Part shown: positions 1-8,339 of the stretch, one piece after another
How positions within the stretch are numbered: position 1 is the stretch's first letter
Layout of the letters: every line of letters begins with the position of its first letter
Assembly (NCBI GenBank): GCA_903821255.1
Contig: CAIJKT010000122.1
Span: 1 to 10,577, forward strand
Length of the DNA: 10,577 nucleotides
Direction: 5' to 3'
Source: an uncultured Lentisphaeria bacterium
GTDB taxonomy: Bacteria; Verrucomicrobiota; Lentisphaeria; Victivallales; Victivallaceae
Notes under the pieces: generated by a model
What the model was told of the DNA's origin: nothing
The model's database searches: none
The model's input: the letters and a program-made list of their open reading frames with translations, nothing else
Translations under genes and position numbers: made by a program

Positions 1-1013
<1,013 letters not shown>

Positions 1014-1047
1014 ATTTATTCCCTGTATAATAATTCACACATATTCT

Positions 1048-1075
1048 ATTTTACCCCCTGAAAAGAATTTCTCAA
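1048..1075 (-). promoter_or_regulatory. Predicted sigma70-type promoter of pyrK-pyrD
   Basis: On the minus strand a TTGAGA -35 box (complement of 1070-1075) and a TAAAAT -10 box (complement of 1048-1053) are separated by 16 bp. Each matches the consensus at five of six positions. The predicted start would be near 1040, leaving a leader of roughly 27 nt with an AGGGA ribosome binding site. That leader is too short for a pyrimidine attenuator of the PyrR type, and none is seen. Confidence 0.5.
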
Positions 1076-1146
1076 ATCCGGCGGGGAAAATCTGTGCGGA
1101 AAGTTTTATTAGCGGACCAAGTCTGTATTTGTGCGCGGCGGGACTA

Positions 1147-1175
1147 TTGTATTATCGGGAATATTGTTTTATATT
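1147..1175 (+). promoter_or_regulatory. Predicted promoter of the aminotransferase gene
   Basis: A TTGTAT box at 1147-1152 (four of six consensus matches) and a TATATT box at 1170-1175 (five of six) are 17 bp apart, in an AT-rich stretch about 50 bp before the start codon. It lies in the 209-bp divergent region between pyrK and the aminotransferase gene, which otherwise shows no gene or strong hairpin. Confidence 0.4.
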
Positions 1176-1222
1176 ATAAGAAAGATTGGATACTATATCT
1201 TTACACAATTTAGGGAACGCAC

Positions 1223-2350
1223 ATGAGAAAAGACTTTAGAGAGATAGCATTGGCTGCGCCGGACCTGAAAGGCAAAGAGGAAGAATATGTCGTTCAGGCA
1301 ATCCGCAGTACCTGGATAAGTTCCACCGGCGAATTCATCAATCGCTTTGAAAAAGAATTTTCCGTCATGGCGGGAACCGCCCAGACAGTAGCCGTATGCA
1401 ACGGCACGGTTGCGCTGCACCTGGCGCTGCTTGCTCTGGATGTGCGCCCCGGCGACGAAGTGCTGGTGCCTTCCCTGACTTACATCGCCACCGCCAATGC
1501 GGTGCGCTACGTCGGCGCGGAGCCGGTGTTCGTCGATGCGGACCCCGAAACCTGGTGTATCGACCCCAAACTGCTTGAAGCCGCCATTACCCGCCGGACC
1601 AAGGGGATTATTGCAGTTGACCTGTACGGACACCCCGCCGACATGGATGCGATCAATCACATCGCCGCCGTGCATGGTCTATGGGTCGTCGAAGACGCGG
1701 CGGAAGCCCATACCGCATTGTATAAAAACCGTCCCACCGGCAGTCTTGCAAAAATCGGGGCGTTTTCATTTTTCGGCAACAAGATTTTCACTTGCGGCGA
1801 AGGCGGCGCGCTGACCCTTAATGATCCCGGCCTGACGCTGCGCATCCGCACCCTGCGCGGACAGGGCATGGACCCTGACCGCCGGTACTATTTCCCGGTG
1901 ACCGGCTATAACTTCCGGCTGACCAATGTGGCCTGCGCCATTCTTTGCGCTCAGATTGAACGCAAGAATGAAATCCTGGCAAGAAGAAGGAACGTGTTTG
2001 CCGGCTACCGTGCGCGGCTGAACAATATCCCGGGAATCGGTTTCCAGCCGGTGGCGTCCTGGGCAGTTCCGGCGCCGTGGCTTTTCTGTGTTACTGTCGA
2101 TCATGCCCAGTACGGGCATTCGCGTGATAAACTTATGAATTATCTGAAAGAAAACGGCGTGGATTCCCGTCCGTTTTTCATTCCGCTCCACACGCTGCCG
2201 CCATTCCGGCAGGAATCAATGCAGCGCAAAGAGGAGCTTCCGGTAACGGAGCGGATTTCGGCTGCCGGGTTCAATCTGCCAACCCATGCGGACCTGACGG
2301 AATCCGACCTCGATTACATTTGTTCGATCATCCGGGAATTTGCTTCCTGA
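1223..2350 (+). CDS. PLP-dependent sugar aminotransferase, DegT/DnrJ/EryC1/StrS family (perosamine synthase-like)
   Basis: This family transfers an amino group, usually from glutamate, to a keto-sugar nucleotide, giving an amino sugar for O-antigen, capsule or glycoprotein glycans. The 375 residues show the fold-type I landmarks in order: WISSTGEFINRFE at 31-43, the phosphate loop NGTVALHLAL at 60-69, VPSLTYIATANAV at 82-94, VEDAAEAH at 156-163 with Asp158 contacting the pyridine nitrogen, and FSFFGNK at 181-187 with Lys187 as the Schiff-base lysine, followed by GEGG at 192-195. The FSFFGNK and GEGG stretch resembles GDP-perosamine synthases and other 4-keto sugar aminotransferases, but the exact sugar cannot be read from sequence. 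The start ATG follows AGGGAA (1212-1217). The glycosyltransferase and acetyltransferase downstream support a sugar-modifying module. No 4,6-dehydratase is in the window. Confidence 0.9.
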   Translation: MRKDFREIALAAPDLKGKEEEYVVQAIRSTWISSTGEFINRFEKEFSVMAGTAQTVAVCNGTVALHLALLALDVRPGDEVLVPSLTYIATANAVRYVGAEPVFVDADPETWCIDPKLLEAAITRRTKGIIAVDLYGHPADMDAINHIAAVHGLWVVEDAAEAHTALYKNRPTGSLAKIGAFSFFGNKIFTCGEGGALTLNDPGLTLRIRTLRGQGMDPDRRYYFPVTGYNFRLTNVACAILCAQIERKNEILARRRNVFAGYRARLNNIPGIGFQPVASWAVPAPWLFCVTVDHAQYGHSRDKLMNYLKENGVDSRPFFIPLHTLPPFRQESMQRKEELPVTERISAAGFNLPTHADLTESDLDYICSIIREFAS

Positions 2351-2369
2351 ACAGATTGAATTATAATAA

Positions 2370-2398
2370 TTGAGTTGCAATTGCAAAATCGGTATAAG
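2370..2398 (+). promoter_or_regulatory. Predicted promoter of the glycosyltransferase gene, with palindrome in its spacer
   Basis: The AT-rich 89-bp gap after the aminotransferase gene contains TTGAGT (2370-2375) and TATAAG (2393-2398) at 17-bp spacing. A perfect 12-bp palindrome, TTGCAATTGCAA (2375-2386), starts at the last base of the -35 box and occupies most of the spacer. No terminator is visible after the aminotransferase stop, so read-through is also possible. Confidence 0.4.
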
Positions 2399-2439
2399 AT
2401 TTTTAATAGAAAAATAATATATTTACGGTTAAACAAGTT

Positions 2440-3624
2440 ATGCGCATAGCCTGGTTTCATTCACATCTTCTGCATGTTAACAGCGGCGGCACCAGATTCG
2501 TGCTGGATTACACCGAGGCGCTTCAGCGCAATCACGGTCACCAGTTGACCCTGTTCTGCGATGCAGCCTCCCGCGAAGCCGTCGCCCAGATGGAGCAGGC
2601 CGGCATCAGGCTTGTGCAGCTCGACCGCGAATCCACCAATTCGCCGGCCTACTGGCTGACCCTGCCGGGCAGGATCAGGCGGAAAAGAGCTGAACTGGAG
2701 AAGATTCTGCAGGATTATGATTTTATCATCAACAGCATGTTTCCGATGAACTGGCTGGTATGCGACTTTAAGCTGCCGAAAATCCAGATATGCTACGAGC
2801 CGTTCGCATTTTTCTACGACAAAGGTTTTCTGCAGAACTTCCGGCTGCATCATCAGGTGTTTTTCCGGATGATGAAACTGCTGTATGCCGGAGCGGACAA
2901 AGCCGCCGTGGAGAAGATGGACCAGGTGATTACCGTCAATAAAACCAATATCCCCAAGCTGTTTGAAGAATACGGGATCACCGCCAGCACGGTCTATGCC
3001 GGAATTGATACCGAAATGTATAAGCGCGCCGGAGAAAAAGAGATTGAAGATATCCGCAGAAAGCATCCGGGATTTCCGCTGCTGTTTCACAGCACCGACC
3101 TGACCGGGATAAAAGGCTCATATCCGCTGCTTGATGTCATTGCGGAACTCCGCAATACCTGTCCGGAAGTCAAACTGCTGTTCACCGTTTATGTGAATGA
3201 CCCGGTCGGGACGGAAAAATTTCTCAAGCGCATTTCTGAACTGAATTTGCGCAAGAATGTCGAATTTCTCGGCTGCCTGCCTAAAGAGCAGCTTCCGCTT
3301 TATTACAGCGCCGTGGACTTTGTCTGTCAGCCCAGCATTAATCAGCCGGCCAACTGGCCGCTGAAAGAGTCCCTGCTGTGCGGGACTCCGATTATCGCGG
3401 GTGTTGAGAGCGAAGAAGTAAAAGACTTCATCAACGGCTGCATGATTGAAGTGCGGAATACAAATGCCGCAGTGGTTAAGCTGCTCAGTCTATTCCAGCG
3501 GCGCAGCGAATTGAACCTGGAGGAAAGTATCGCCGAACTGCTCAGGGATTATTCGCGCAAATCCTGCGTTGCCCTGCTTGACCGGATCATCAAGGACATT
3601 TATGAAAATTGTAAAAATAGATGA
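2440..3624 (+). CDS. Glycosyltransferase, GT4-like (GT-B fold)
   Basis: This predicted cytoplasmic or membrane-peripheral enzyme transfers a nucleotide-activated sugar to a growing surface glycan. The 394-residue length is normal for family 4. The N-terminal Rossmann half begins MRIAWFHSHL and has a glycine loop (SGGTRF, 15-20). The C-terminal donor-binding half contains TVYAGIDTEMY (184-194), GIKGSYPLLDVIAEL (223-237, with the conserved Lys225), VEFLGCLPKEQLPLYYSAVDF (274-294) and CQPSINQPANWPLKESLLCGTPII (296-319). The usual E-x7-E donor motif reads Gln302-x7-Glu310, so the first glutamate is replaced. No signal peptide or membrane segment is seen. No good Shine-Dalgarno motif precedes the ATG, but its position and the leader make it the only reasonable start. 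Acceptor and donor are unknown; the neighbours suggest an N-acetylated amino sugar. Confidence 0.85.
   Translation: MRIAWFHSHLLHVNSGGTRFVLDYTEALQRNHGHQLTLFCDAASREAVAQMEQAGIRLVQLDRESTNSPAYWLTLPGRIRRKRAELEKILQDYDFIINSMFPMNWLVCDFKLPKIQICYEPFAFFYDKGFLQNFRLHHQVFFRMMKLLYAGADKAAVEKMDQVITVNKTNIPKLFEEYGITASTVYAGIDTEMYKRAGEKEIEDIRRKHPGFPLLFHSTDLTGIKGSYPLLDVIAELRNTCPEVKLLFTVYVNDPVGTEKFLKRISELNLRKNVEFLGCLPKEQLPLYYSAVDFVCQPSINQPANWPLKESLLCGTPIIAGVESEEVKDFINGCMIEVRNTNAAVVKLLSLFQRRSELNLEESIAELLRDYSRKSCVALLDRIIKDIYENCKNR
3592..3596 (+). promoter_or_regulatory. Ribosome binding site deciding the acetyltransferase start
   Basis: AAGGA lies 5 nt before the ATG at 3602, inside the 3' end of the glycosyltransferase gene. 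It supports that ATG over the in-frame ATG at 3569, which would add 11 residues without homology-like character. Confidence 0.6.
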
Positions 3625-4027
3625 GTCCGGCATCGGGCTGCTGCGCCGGTTCATTCCGCTGATCGGCGCTTCCGGCTCCAGCTTCAGATACTTCAATTCC
3701 CGCCCTCCGGAAGTTGTCCGCAATCATGTCGTCACGCTGCTCGGTATTGATGACGCCGGAACTCCGGTTTGTTACGGGCATCTCGACCGCGAAGCCGATA
3801 CGGTCTGGCTGGGAATTTGCGTCGCTGAAGGCCATACCGGCCAGGGGCTCGGCGGCCGGATGATGACCGCATTGCTCGCTGCCGGAGATGAAGCCGGGGT
3901 TGAAGAAATAAAGCTTTCCGTTGACAACAATAATCTTTCCGGCATCCGCCTCTATGAGAAAAACGGCTTCCAGTTAATCTCCCGCAATGATAAAATCTCT
4001 TTCTATCATAGAATCAGACATGTTTAA
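3602..4027 (+). CDS. GNAT-family N-acetyltransferase
   Basis: A 141-residue GCN5-related acetyltransferase, predicted to move acetyl from acetyl-CoA to an amine. Motif A, the pyrophosphate-binding loop, is LGICVAEGHTGQGLGGRMM (70-88), with the Q-G-L-G-G core at 81-85. Motif B is LSVDNNNLSGIRLYEKNGF (105-123), with the usual Asn and the LYEKNGF ending. The N-terminal half (FRYFNSRPPEVV, 29-39, and YGHLDREADTVWLG, 58-71) resembles GNAT proteins encoded in polysaccharide gene clusters. The reading frame overlaps the end of the glycosyltransferase by 23 nt, implying coupled translation. With the aminotransferase upstream, the likely substrate is a nucleotide-linked amino sugar, but a protein or free amine cannot be excluded. 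The gene ends 18 nt from the convergent hydrolase gene, with no clear terminator between them. Confidence 0.87.
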   Translation: MKIVKIDESGIGLLRRFIPLIGASGSSFRYFNSRPPEVVRNHVVTLLGIDDAGTPVCYGHLDREADTVWLGICVAEGHTGQGLGGRMMTALLAAGDEAGVEEIKLSVDNNNLSGIRLYEKNGFQLISRNDKISFYHRIRHV

Positions 4028-4045
4028 GTTCAATTCAGCAATGAT

Positions 4046-7000
4046 TTATTGCAGGCTGACAGTATAGGTATACTCCACGGTTTTGCCGAAAGGTAATATG
4101 AATTCACTGGACAGCATTTCCACCGTATAGTCGTTAACAGTTCTCCAGATCAGATACCCTGCGGTGAATTCCGGGGAGGCGGTGAAAATCAGCGTCTCTT
4201 TCAGTGGACCGGCGGCGGCTTCAGCGATGACCGGACCGGGAAGCCACGGATCAGGCTTGATTACGCCGCTAAGGAAGCTCAATCCGGCATTCTTCTCCGA
4301 CAGCAGCAGAATGCCGCCCTGCCGGTCTGACGGCACATTTTTTTCGCCTGAAGGCGAAGAGTATTTGACGGTTGCGATGTCGGCTAAGGTTTTCATTCCC
4401 GCCAGAGATCCTCCCAGCCGGGGGTAATTCTTTATCCTGAACCCGAGTTTCATCTCCGTCCGGCGCGGGCCGCGGTTGGTAAATTTCAAGGTTGTATTAA
4501 TAGTTTTTCCGTTGTCTGACAGCGAAATTCCCTTGCTGATAATCAGTCCTTCCAGCGGGTTGGCTTCGGAATTGGCCCCTTCATAACCCGGAACAGTGTA
4601 ACTGCATAGCGCAAACGGATTACCGGCTTCGCTGATTCCGATATTTTTAAGTTCAAATGGAAACGGCGCACTGCGTTGTTTCGTGTCATAGAAAGACAGT
4701 TGTCCCAGTACGCCGCGATTTTGATGAAAAAGGTAATCCCTGGCGGCGTCAGCAGTATTTTTCCAGCCGGTGATATCGGCGCCTTTGGCCGGGTCTATAT
4801 ATATTTTAAATTTATCCAACTGTAGTTTTAATTTTGGCGTACTGTCTGCGCCCGGCAATACCGACCAGGAAACGGCGGCGTTGTTTCGCGCAATACTTTC
4901 AAATTTAGTCATTTTGGACAGTTGTTCTTTAGCGGCAGCTAATTTTGCATCCAATTCCGATTGCAGGATAATTTGTGCTGAAAGAGTTTCCCCCGTCCCC
5001 GGAGTGATTTGCAGCAGTACAACCTCGCGCGGCGGGATTTCCACCAGGAATCCAGCACGAATTTGTGCGCCGGTCAGACCGTCATTTCCGCCGCTGACGG
5101 AAAAGTATCTTCCGGAACCCAGGTCTTTGACCTGAAACGGTCCGTCGTTTATTGTCGGAATTGCCAGCCGCAGGAGGCAAGCCGAATCCGGATTGTAATT
5201 CAGCGCGGTGACGATAAAGGCATCGTCTTTTTCATGCATCAATGTTTTGACCGTGTTATTGAAGTCCGGCAATTTGACCTGGTGTTTTTGACCGTCGTCT
5301 TCAAACGTCTGCGCGAAAACATTGGCCGGTTCCGCCCTTAACTTATTGTCACAGCGGGTTGAGAAATAAAAGTCCTCCGCCTGTCCGACCAGATTGAATG
5401 CTTCGGCAATAGTCCGGAAATAACGGCCGTCAAATGCGTCCGACGGCCAGAAGCCGATGCCGGAGCAACCCAGGGCCGCAGCAGCGACGATGTTCTGCTT
5501 TACCTCAAGCGGAGAATAGCGTTTATAAAAGCGATCTTCGTTTTCAGTCGGGTCAATTAATGGAAAGTTCTTTTTCTTCAATATCTTATTGTTCAGTTCA
5601 ACATCATTGTAGAATTCCAGACCGGAGTAGTAAGGCATATTCATGTGCAGATCAACGTCATTGTCCGAGAGCCTGACGTCAACGCCGCACCAGTTGGCAA
5701 GCGGCTGGCTTCCGACATGAACCGGGTCGCTGCAGATTACCGCTTTCACCCCGGGAAAATGTTTATGTACAGCATCACAGAATTTCTTGATGATTAAACC
5801 GTGTTGATATACCCTGAAATCAAACCATTTGCCGGCATATCGACTCTTGATCTCCGCGATTTCCGGAATATGGTCCAGTTTGGCGTATGCGGCAAAACGT
5901 TTCCGGTTTTCTGCGCTGTAGCCATGCTCCATCGCTCCTGGTTCGCAGTCATAAATAATCATTTCCGGCCTGGGTATTTTCTTCAATCTTGCGTTAAACG
6001 CTTCAGAAAAATATTTGTCCCAGATCAGCCCTTCAGGGTCTTCCGCCAGGTAGTAAGGTTCAACCGCGCCTTTGACCGGTTTGCCTTTGTCATCAATCAG
6101 GAGCGGTATCCGGTCAGTATTTAACTCCGCGCCCCATATTGACGGAGTCGCCGTGCGTGAAGCCATAATAATGGACAATTTGAAATTATTTTCTATACGG
6201 CTGCGCATTGCATCAGAATAGTCATTCCACTGTCCCGGCTGCAATGTTCTAGGCGCAACAGAAAGGGACTTCCAGTAGGACAGATAGGCATCGTTTATAT
6301 CAGTAAACGGAGCAGATTGAGACAACAGAAAAGACATCATTAAACCAAAACGGTCAACTTTCTTCACCGGTTTTTCCGGATATGGAAGCGCCGTCAATTT
6401 GAACTGATTCTCCTTGCCGCTTAATTTTCCTGAGCGCAAACTCCAGAAAACATCCCTGGTTTCTCCGGCGCTGCCGGGCCGGGCGGCAATGAATATCCGG
6501 TCGTAATTGCTCCAGGCGTATCCGCGTATCTGCATCCGCCGAATAATAGTGTCATGGATTGCAATAACATAACGGCGATATTCAATCCCGTTCTTTTGTA
6601 TCGCAGATTCAGAGTATTTTTCAGGGATGAAAGCGAAATTTCCCTGCCCGTCTTTTCCATTCAGCAGTCCGGTACAAGCACCCTTAAACTCAAATTCAGG
6701 CGGCAAATCCAATGTCAGTTCCAATCCGTTTTTCTCCACTTGCGTCCGGTCGCCGTTGATGTCCAGGAACAATATGCCCGGCAGGCCTTCACAAACCGCA
6801 TAAGACTGATTTTGAAAATCCACCGGGAATAATCTCCCGCTTATTGCCGTGTCTTTCGCGGCAGTGATTTTTTCCAGAACAATGTCATCATACCAAACAG
6901 TGCCGCTGGCTCCGCGCAACGCCAGATAAATCGTCACTTTGCCGGATTTGACATCGCGTGAATTGAAATTAAACTCAATTTTCCCCCAGTCAAAATTCCC

Positions 7001-7408
7001 TGTTCCCGGTTTGAACAATCCAGCCGGACTGCCGTCCCGGAAAATTTTAGGCCCGTCCTGGATATAGAATCTAGCGCCGCCCCATGCCTTTTCCGCAGTT
7101 ATTCTGTCACCTTTCATCCAGATGGAAAAATGGTAGTCCGTCTCCGGTTCCAATGCCGCATCTTGCACGATAATCGTATCCTGCCCGGACTGATTAGTAA
7201 TTTTCAACGATGCCGGAGCGGAGATGCTGACGCCGGTATCCGCCTCCCAGCCGCCAGGCGGCTTGGCCCAGCCTAATACCCAGCACTCCGGGTGCAGTTG
7301 CGGGGTGTAAGTCTTGAAATCACCGTTGCGAATCAGGTTTTCTCCGGCAATAATGTTTACAGCTATCAGTATGAAAGCCGCTAAGAAAGCAACAATTCTC
7401 ATATGCAT
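4046..7408 (-). CDS. Large exported multidomain protein, putative glycoside hydrolase with CBM-like domain
   Basis: This 1120-residue protein has a signal peptide (MHMRIVAFLAAFILIAVNIIAG, cleavage probably near residue 22), so it is exported. Residues 23-182 form a jelly-roll module of the CBM4/9 style: ENLIRNGDF at the start, DYHFSIWMKGD at 91-101 and GTVWYDDIVLEKI at the end. A beta-rich stretch follows (about 190-345). Residues 350-685 look like a TIM barrel, with MIIYDCEPGAMEHGY (483-497), CGVDVRLSDNDVDLHMNMPYYSG (574-596), PLIDPTENEDRFY (616-628) and SGIGFWPSDAFDGRYF (649-664). Asp487 and Glu489 are candidate catalytic acids, by position only. A beta domain (690-803), a short coiled coil (about 812-838) and a C-terminal beta-sandwich (850-1120) complete it. 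Family and substrate are not recognised. AAGGA (complement of 7415-7419) sits 6 nt before the first ATG, which fixes the start. It follows the prepilin gene by 73 nt and is probably co-transcribed with it. Confidence 0.85.
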   Translation of the reverse strand: MHMRIVAFLAAFILIAVNIIAGENLIRNGDFKTYTPQLHPECWVLGWAKPPGGWEADTGVSISAPASLKITNQSGQDTIIVQDAALEPETDYHFSIWMKGDRITAEKAWGGARFYIQDGPKIFRDGSPAGLFKPGTGNFDWGKIEFNFNSRDVKSGKVTIYLALRGASGTVWYDDIVLEKITAAKDTAISGRLFPVDFQNQSYAVCEGLPGILFLDINGDRTQVEKNGLELTLDLPPEFEFKGACTGLLNGKDGQGNFAFIPEKYSESAIQKNGIEYRRYVIAIHDTIIRRMQIRGYAWSNYDRIFIAARPGSAGETRDVFWSLRSGKLSGKENQFKLTALPYPEKPVKKVDRFGLMMSFLLSQSAPFTDINDAYLSYWKSLSVAPRTLQPGQWNDYSDAMRSRIENNFKLSIIMASRTATPSIWGAELNTDRIPLLIDDKGKPVKGAVEPYYLAEDPEGLIWDKYFSEAFNARLKKIPRPEMIIYDCEPGAMEHGYSAENRKRFAAYAKLDHIPEIAEIKSRYAGKWFDFRVYQHGLIIKKFCDAVHKHFPGVKAVICSDPVHVGSQPLANWCGVDVRLSDNDVDLHMNMPYYSGLEFYNDVELNNKILKKKNFPLIDPTENEDRFYKRYSPLEVKQNIVAAAALGCSGIGFWPSDAFDGRYFRTIAEAFNLVGQAEDFYFSTRCDNKLRAEPANVFAQTFEDDGQKHQVKLPDFNNTVKTLMHEKDDAFIVTALNYNPDSACLLRLAIPTINDGPFQVKDLGSGRYFSVSGGNDGLTGAQIRAGFLVEIPPREVVLLQITPGTGETLSAQIILQSELDAKLAAAKEQLSKMTKFESIARNNAAVSWSVLPGADSTPKLKLQLDKFKIYIDPAKGADITGWKNTADAARDYLFHQNRGVLGQLSFYDTKQRSAPFPFELKNIGISEAGNPFALCSYTVPGYEGANSEANPLEGLIISKGISLSDNGKTINTTLKFTNRGPRRTEMKLGFRIKNYPRLGGSLAGMKTLADIATVKYSSPSGEKNVPSDRQGGILLLSEKNAGLSFLSGVIKPDPWLPGPVIAEAAAGPLKETLIFTASPEFTAGYLIWRTVNDYTVEMLSSEFILPFGKTVEYTYTVSLQ

Positions 7409-7481
7409 TGTTATTCCTTGAATTTGTCAAGTGTTAAGTAATCATTTGATAGCAGGCAAAATACTGCCGAACTCACAGTTG

Positions 7482-8174
7482 TCAATACCTCAAATATGAA
7501 TCAAACCCATGATCGTGATAATCAAAAAAGGATCTGTATTGAATAGGATGATCTTCTGCTGGAATTGAGGAATACTTGGGATTTAGCATATTAACGGCAC
7601 GGCCGTCTACGAACAGAAAGTTAGCGGTACGTCCGGCATGCCACGGTCCCAGTCTTGGCGAAAAGATATCCCAGGCGACGACATAATGGTCATTAGCATC
7701 AGCAAACATTAATCGGATTGAAGGTTTGGTGACTCTTGATATATTTTTTGCCCGGTCAGTGGATGTAGTAGATCCTCCCAGCATCATATTGTAAACATAA
7801 TTAGTATACACATTATAAGTTCCAGCGGTGGAGACATTTGAAGGGCAATCTATAAGACATCCCGACTCCTGGATTTTGCCAGTCACCCATTTTTTCACAT
7901 AGTTTCCTAAAACCAGAGGGCAATAATATGAATCATACCACGCGTTCGTACTGGTCGGTCCGATCATTGCCGGCATAAAAAAACCGTTGTAATCATTAAT
8001 ATACATGACGTTTGCCAATCCAAGCTGCTTCAAGTTATTAATGCACTTGGTTGACTTGGCTTTTTCCCGCGCCTTGTTAAGTGCGGGAAGCAGCATTGAG
8101 GCAAGGATCGCTATGATGGCGATCACTACCAGGAGTTCGATGAGTGTGAAATTTTTTCGCTTTCCGATTTTCAT
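7482..8174 (-). CDS. Type IV prepilin-like / type II secretion pseudopilin-like protein with H-X10-DG motif
   Basis: A 230-residue protein with a class III (prepilin) signal: short basic leader MKIGKRKN, then [16 protein letters not shown] from residue 9, with Glu13 as the conserved Glu5 of the mature protein. The hydrophobic N-terminal helix continues into [12 protein letters not shown] (29-40) and [18 protein letters not shown] (44-61), as in the PVC-type prepilin families. Near the C-terminus, [17 protein letters not shown] (177-193) is the histidine-to-DG processing-associated motif, here with ten residues between His179 and Asp190 where nine is usual. The residue before the cleavage site is Asn8 rather than Gly. 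Four cysteines (44, 85, 106, 110) could form disulfides. GGAG 9 nt upstream supports this ATG; an in-frame ATG at 8210 lies at the promoter itself and is rejected. It probably heads an operon with the hydrolase gene. Its role (pilus, secretion or surface scaffold) is unknown. Confidence 0.9.
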   Translation of the reverse strand: MKIGKRKNFTLIELLVVIAIIAILASMLLPALNKAREKAKSTKCINNLKQLGLANVMYINDYNGFFMPAMIGPTSTNAWYDSYYCPLVLGNYVKKWVTGKIQESGCLIDCPSNVSTAGTYNVYTNYVYNMMLGGSTTSTDRAKNISRVTKPSIRLMFADANDHYVVAWDIFSPRLGPWHAGRTANFLFVDGRAVNMLNPKYSSIPAEDHPIQYRSFFDYHDHGFDSYLRY

Positions 8175-8212
8175 AATAAAGGTCTCCGTTTGTTTTAAAG
8201 TTCTTGACATAT

Positions 8213-8241
8213 ATTATATATGAAATCATTTCATAAGTCAA
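8213..8241 (-). promoter_or_regulatory. Strong predicted promoter of the prepilin-hydrolase operon
   Basis: On the minus strand, TTGACT (complement of 8236-8241) and a perfect TATAAT (complement of 8213-8218) lie 17 bp apart, 11 of 12 consensus bases. An AT-rich stretch immediately upstream (8242-8268) resembles an UP element. The predicted transcription start is near 8206, giving a leader of about 32 nt that carries the GGAG ribosome binding site. Confidence 0.75.
8219..8235. promoter_or_regulatory. Putative operator O1, palindrome filling the promoter spacer
   Basis: TATGAAAT-C-ATTTCATA is an inverted repeat with perfect 8-bp arms and one central base. It occupies exactly the 17 bp between the -35 and -10 boxes of the prepilin promoter. 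A regulator bound here would block RNA polymerase, so repression is the simplest reading. The cognate regulator is not in the window. Confidence 0.65.
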
Positions 8242-8296
8242 GCGATATTCAAATTTTTCTTTAAAGCTTGTTATCTTATGAATATTGACCATTTCA

Positions 8297-8311
8297 ATGA
8301 AATTATTTCAT
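8297..8311. promoter_or_regulatory. Putative operator O2, second copy of the palindrome
   Basis: ATGAAAT-T-ATTTCAT is a perfect inverted repeat around one central base. It is identical to the 15-bp core of the spacer palindrome except at that centre. Centre-to-centre distance is 77 bp, a length compatible with DNA looping or cooperative binding. An extra half-site ATTTCA lies just before it (8291-8296), so three half-sites are packed into 21 bp. Confidence 0.55.
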
Positions 8312-8339
8312 CTAAATATAAAATTCTGCCATTAAACAA

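Noticed and set aside
2461..3090. 209-residue open frame on the minus strand inside the glycosyltransferase gene
   Set aside because: It is antisense to a gene with clear family motifs, and has no ribosome binding site or domain of its own.
3569..3601. Earlier ATG start for the acetyltransferase (11 extra residues)
   Set aside because: The ATG at 3602 has a good AAGGA 5 nt upstream and begins directly with MKIVKI, typical of the fold; the extra residues only mirror the overlapping glycosyltransferase codons.
4038..4052. GCAAT-GATTT-ATTGC hairpin between the convergent acetyltransferase and hydrolase genes
   Set aside because: The stem is only 5 bp, AT-rich, and lacks a U-tract on either strand; too weak to call a terminator.
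7425..7430. TTGACA on the minus strand just before the 1120-residue protein gene
   Set aside because: A -10 box at normal spacing would fall on the start codon (TGCATA there), leaving no leader, so it is not a workable promoter.
7456..7469. GGCA/TGCC inverted repeat downstream of the prepilin stop
   Set aside because: The 4-bp stem without a T-tract is not enough for a terminator; co-transcription with the hydrolase gene remains more likely.
8175..8210. Earlier ATG start for the prepilin at 8210
   Set aside because: It lies next to the -10 box at 8213-8218, upstream of the predicted transcription start, and would give an abnormally long leader before the prepilin cleavage site.
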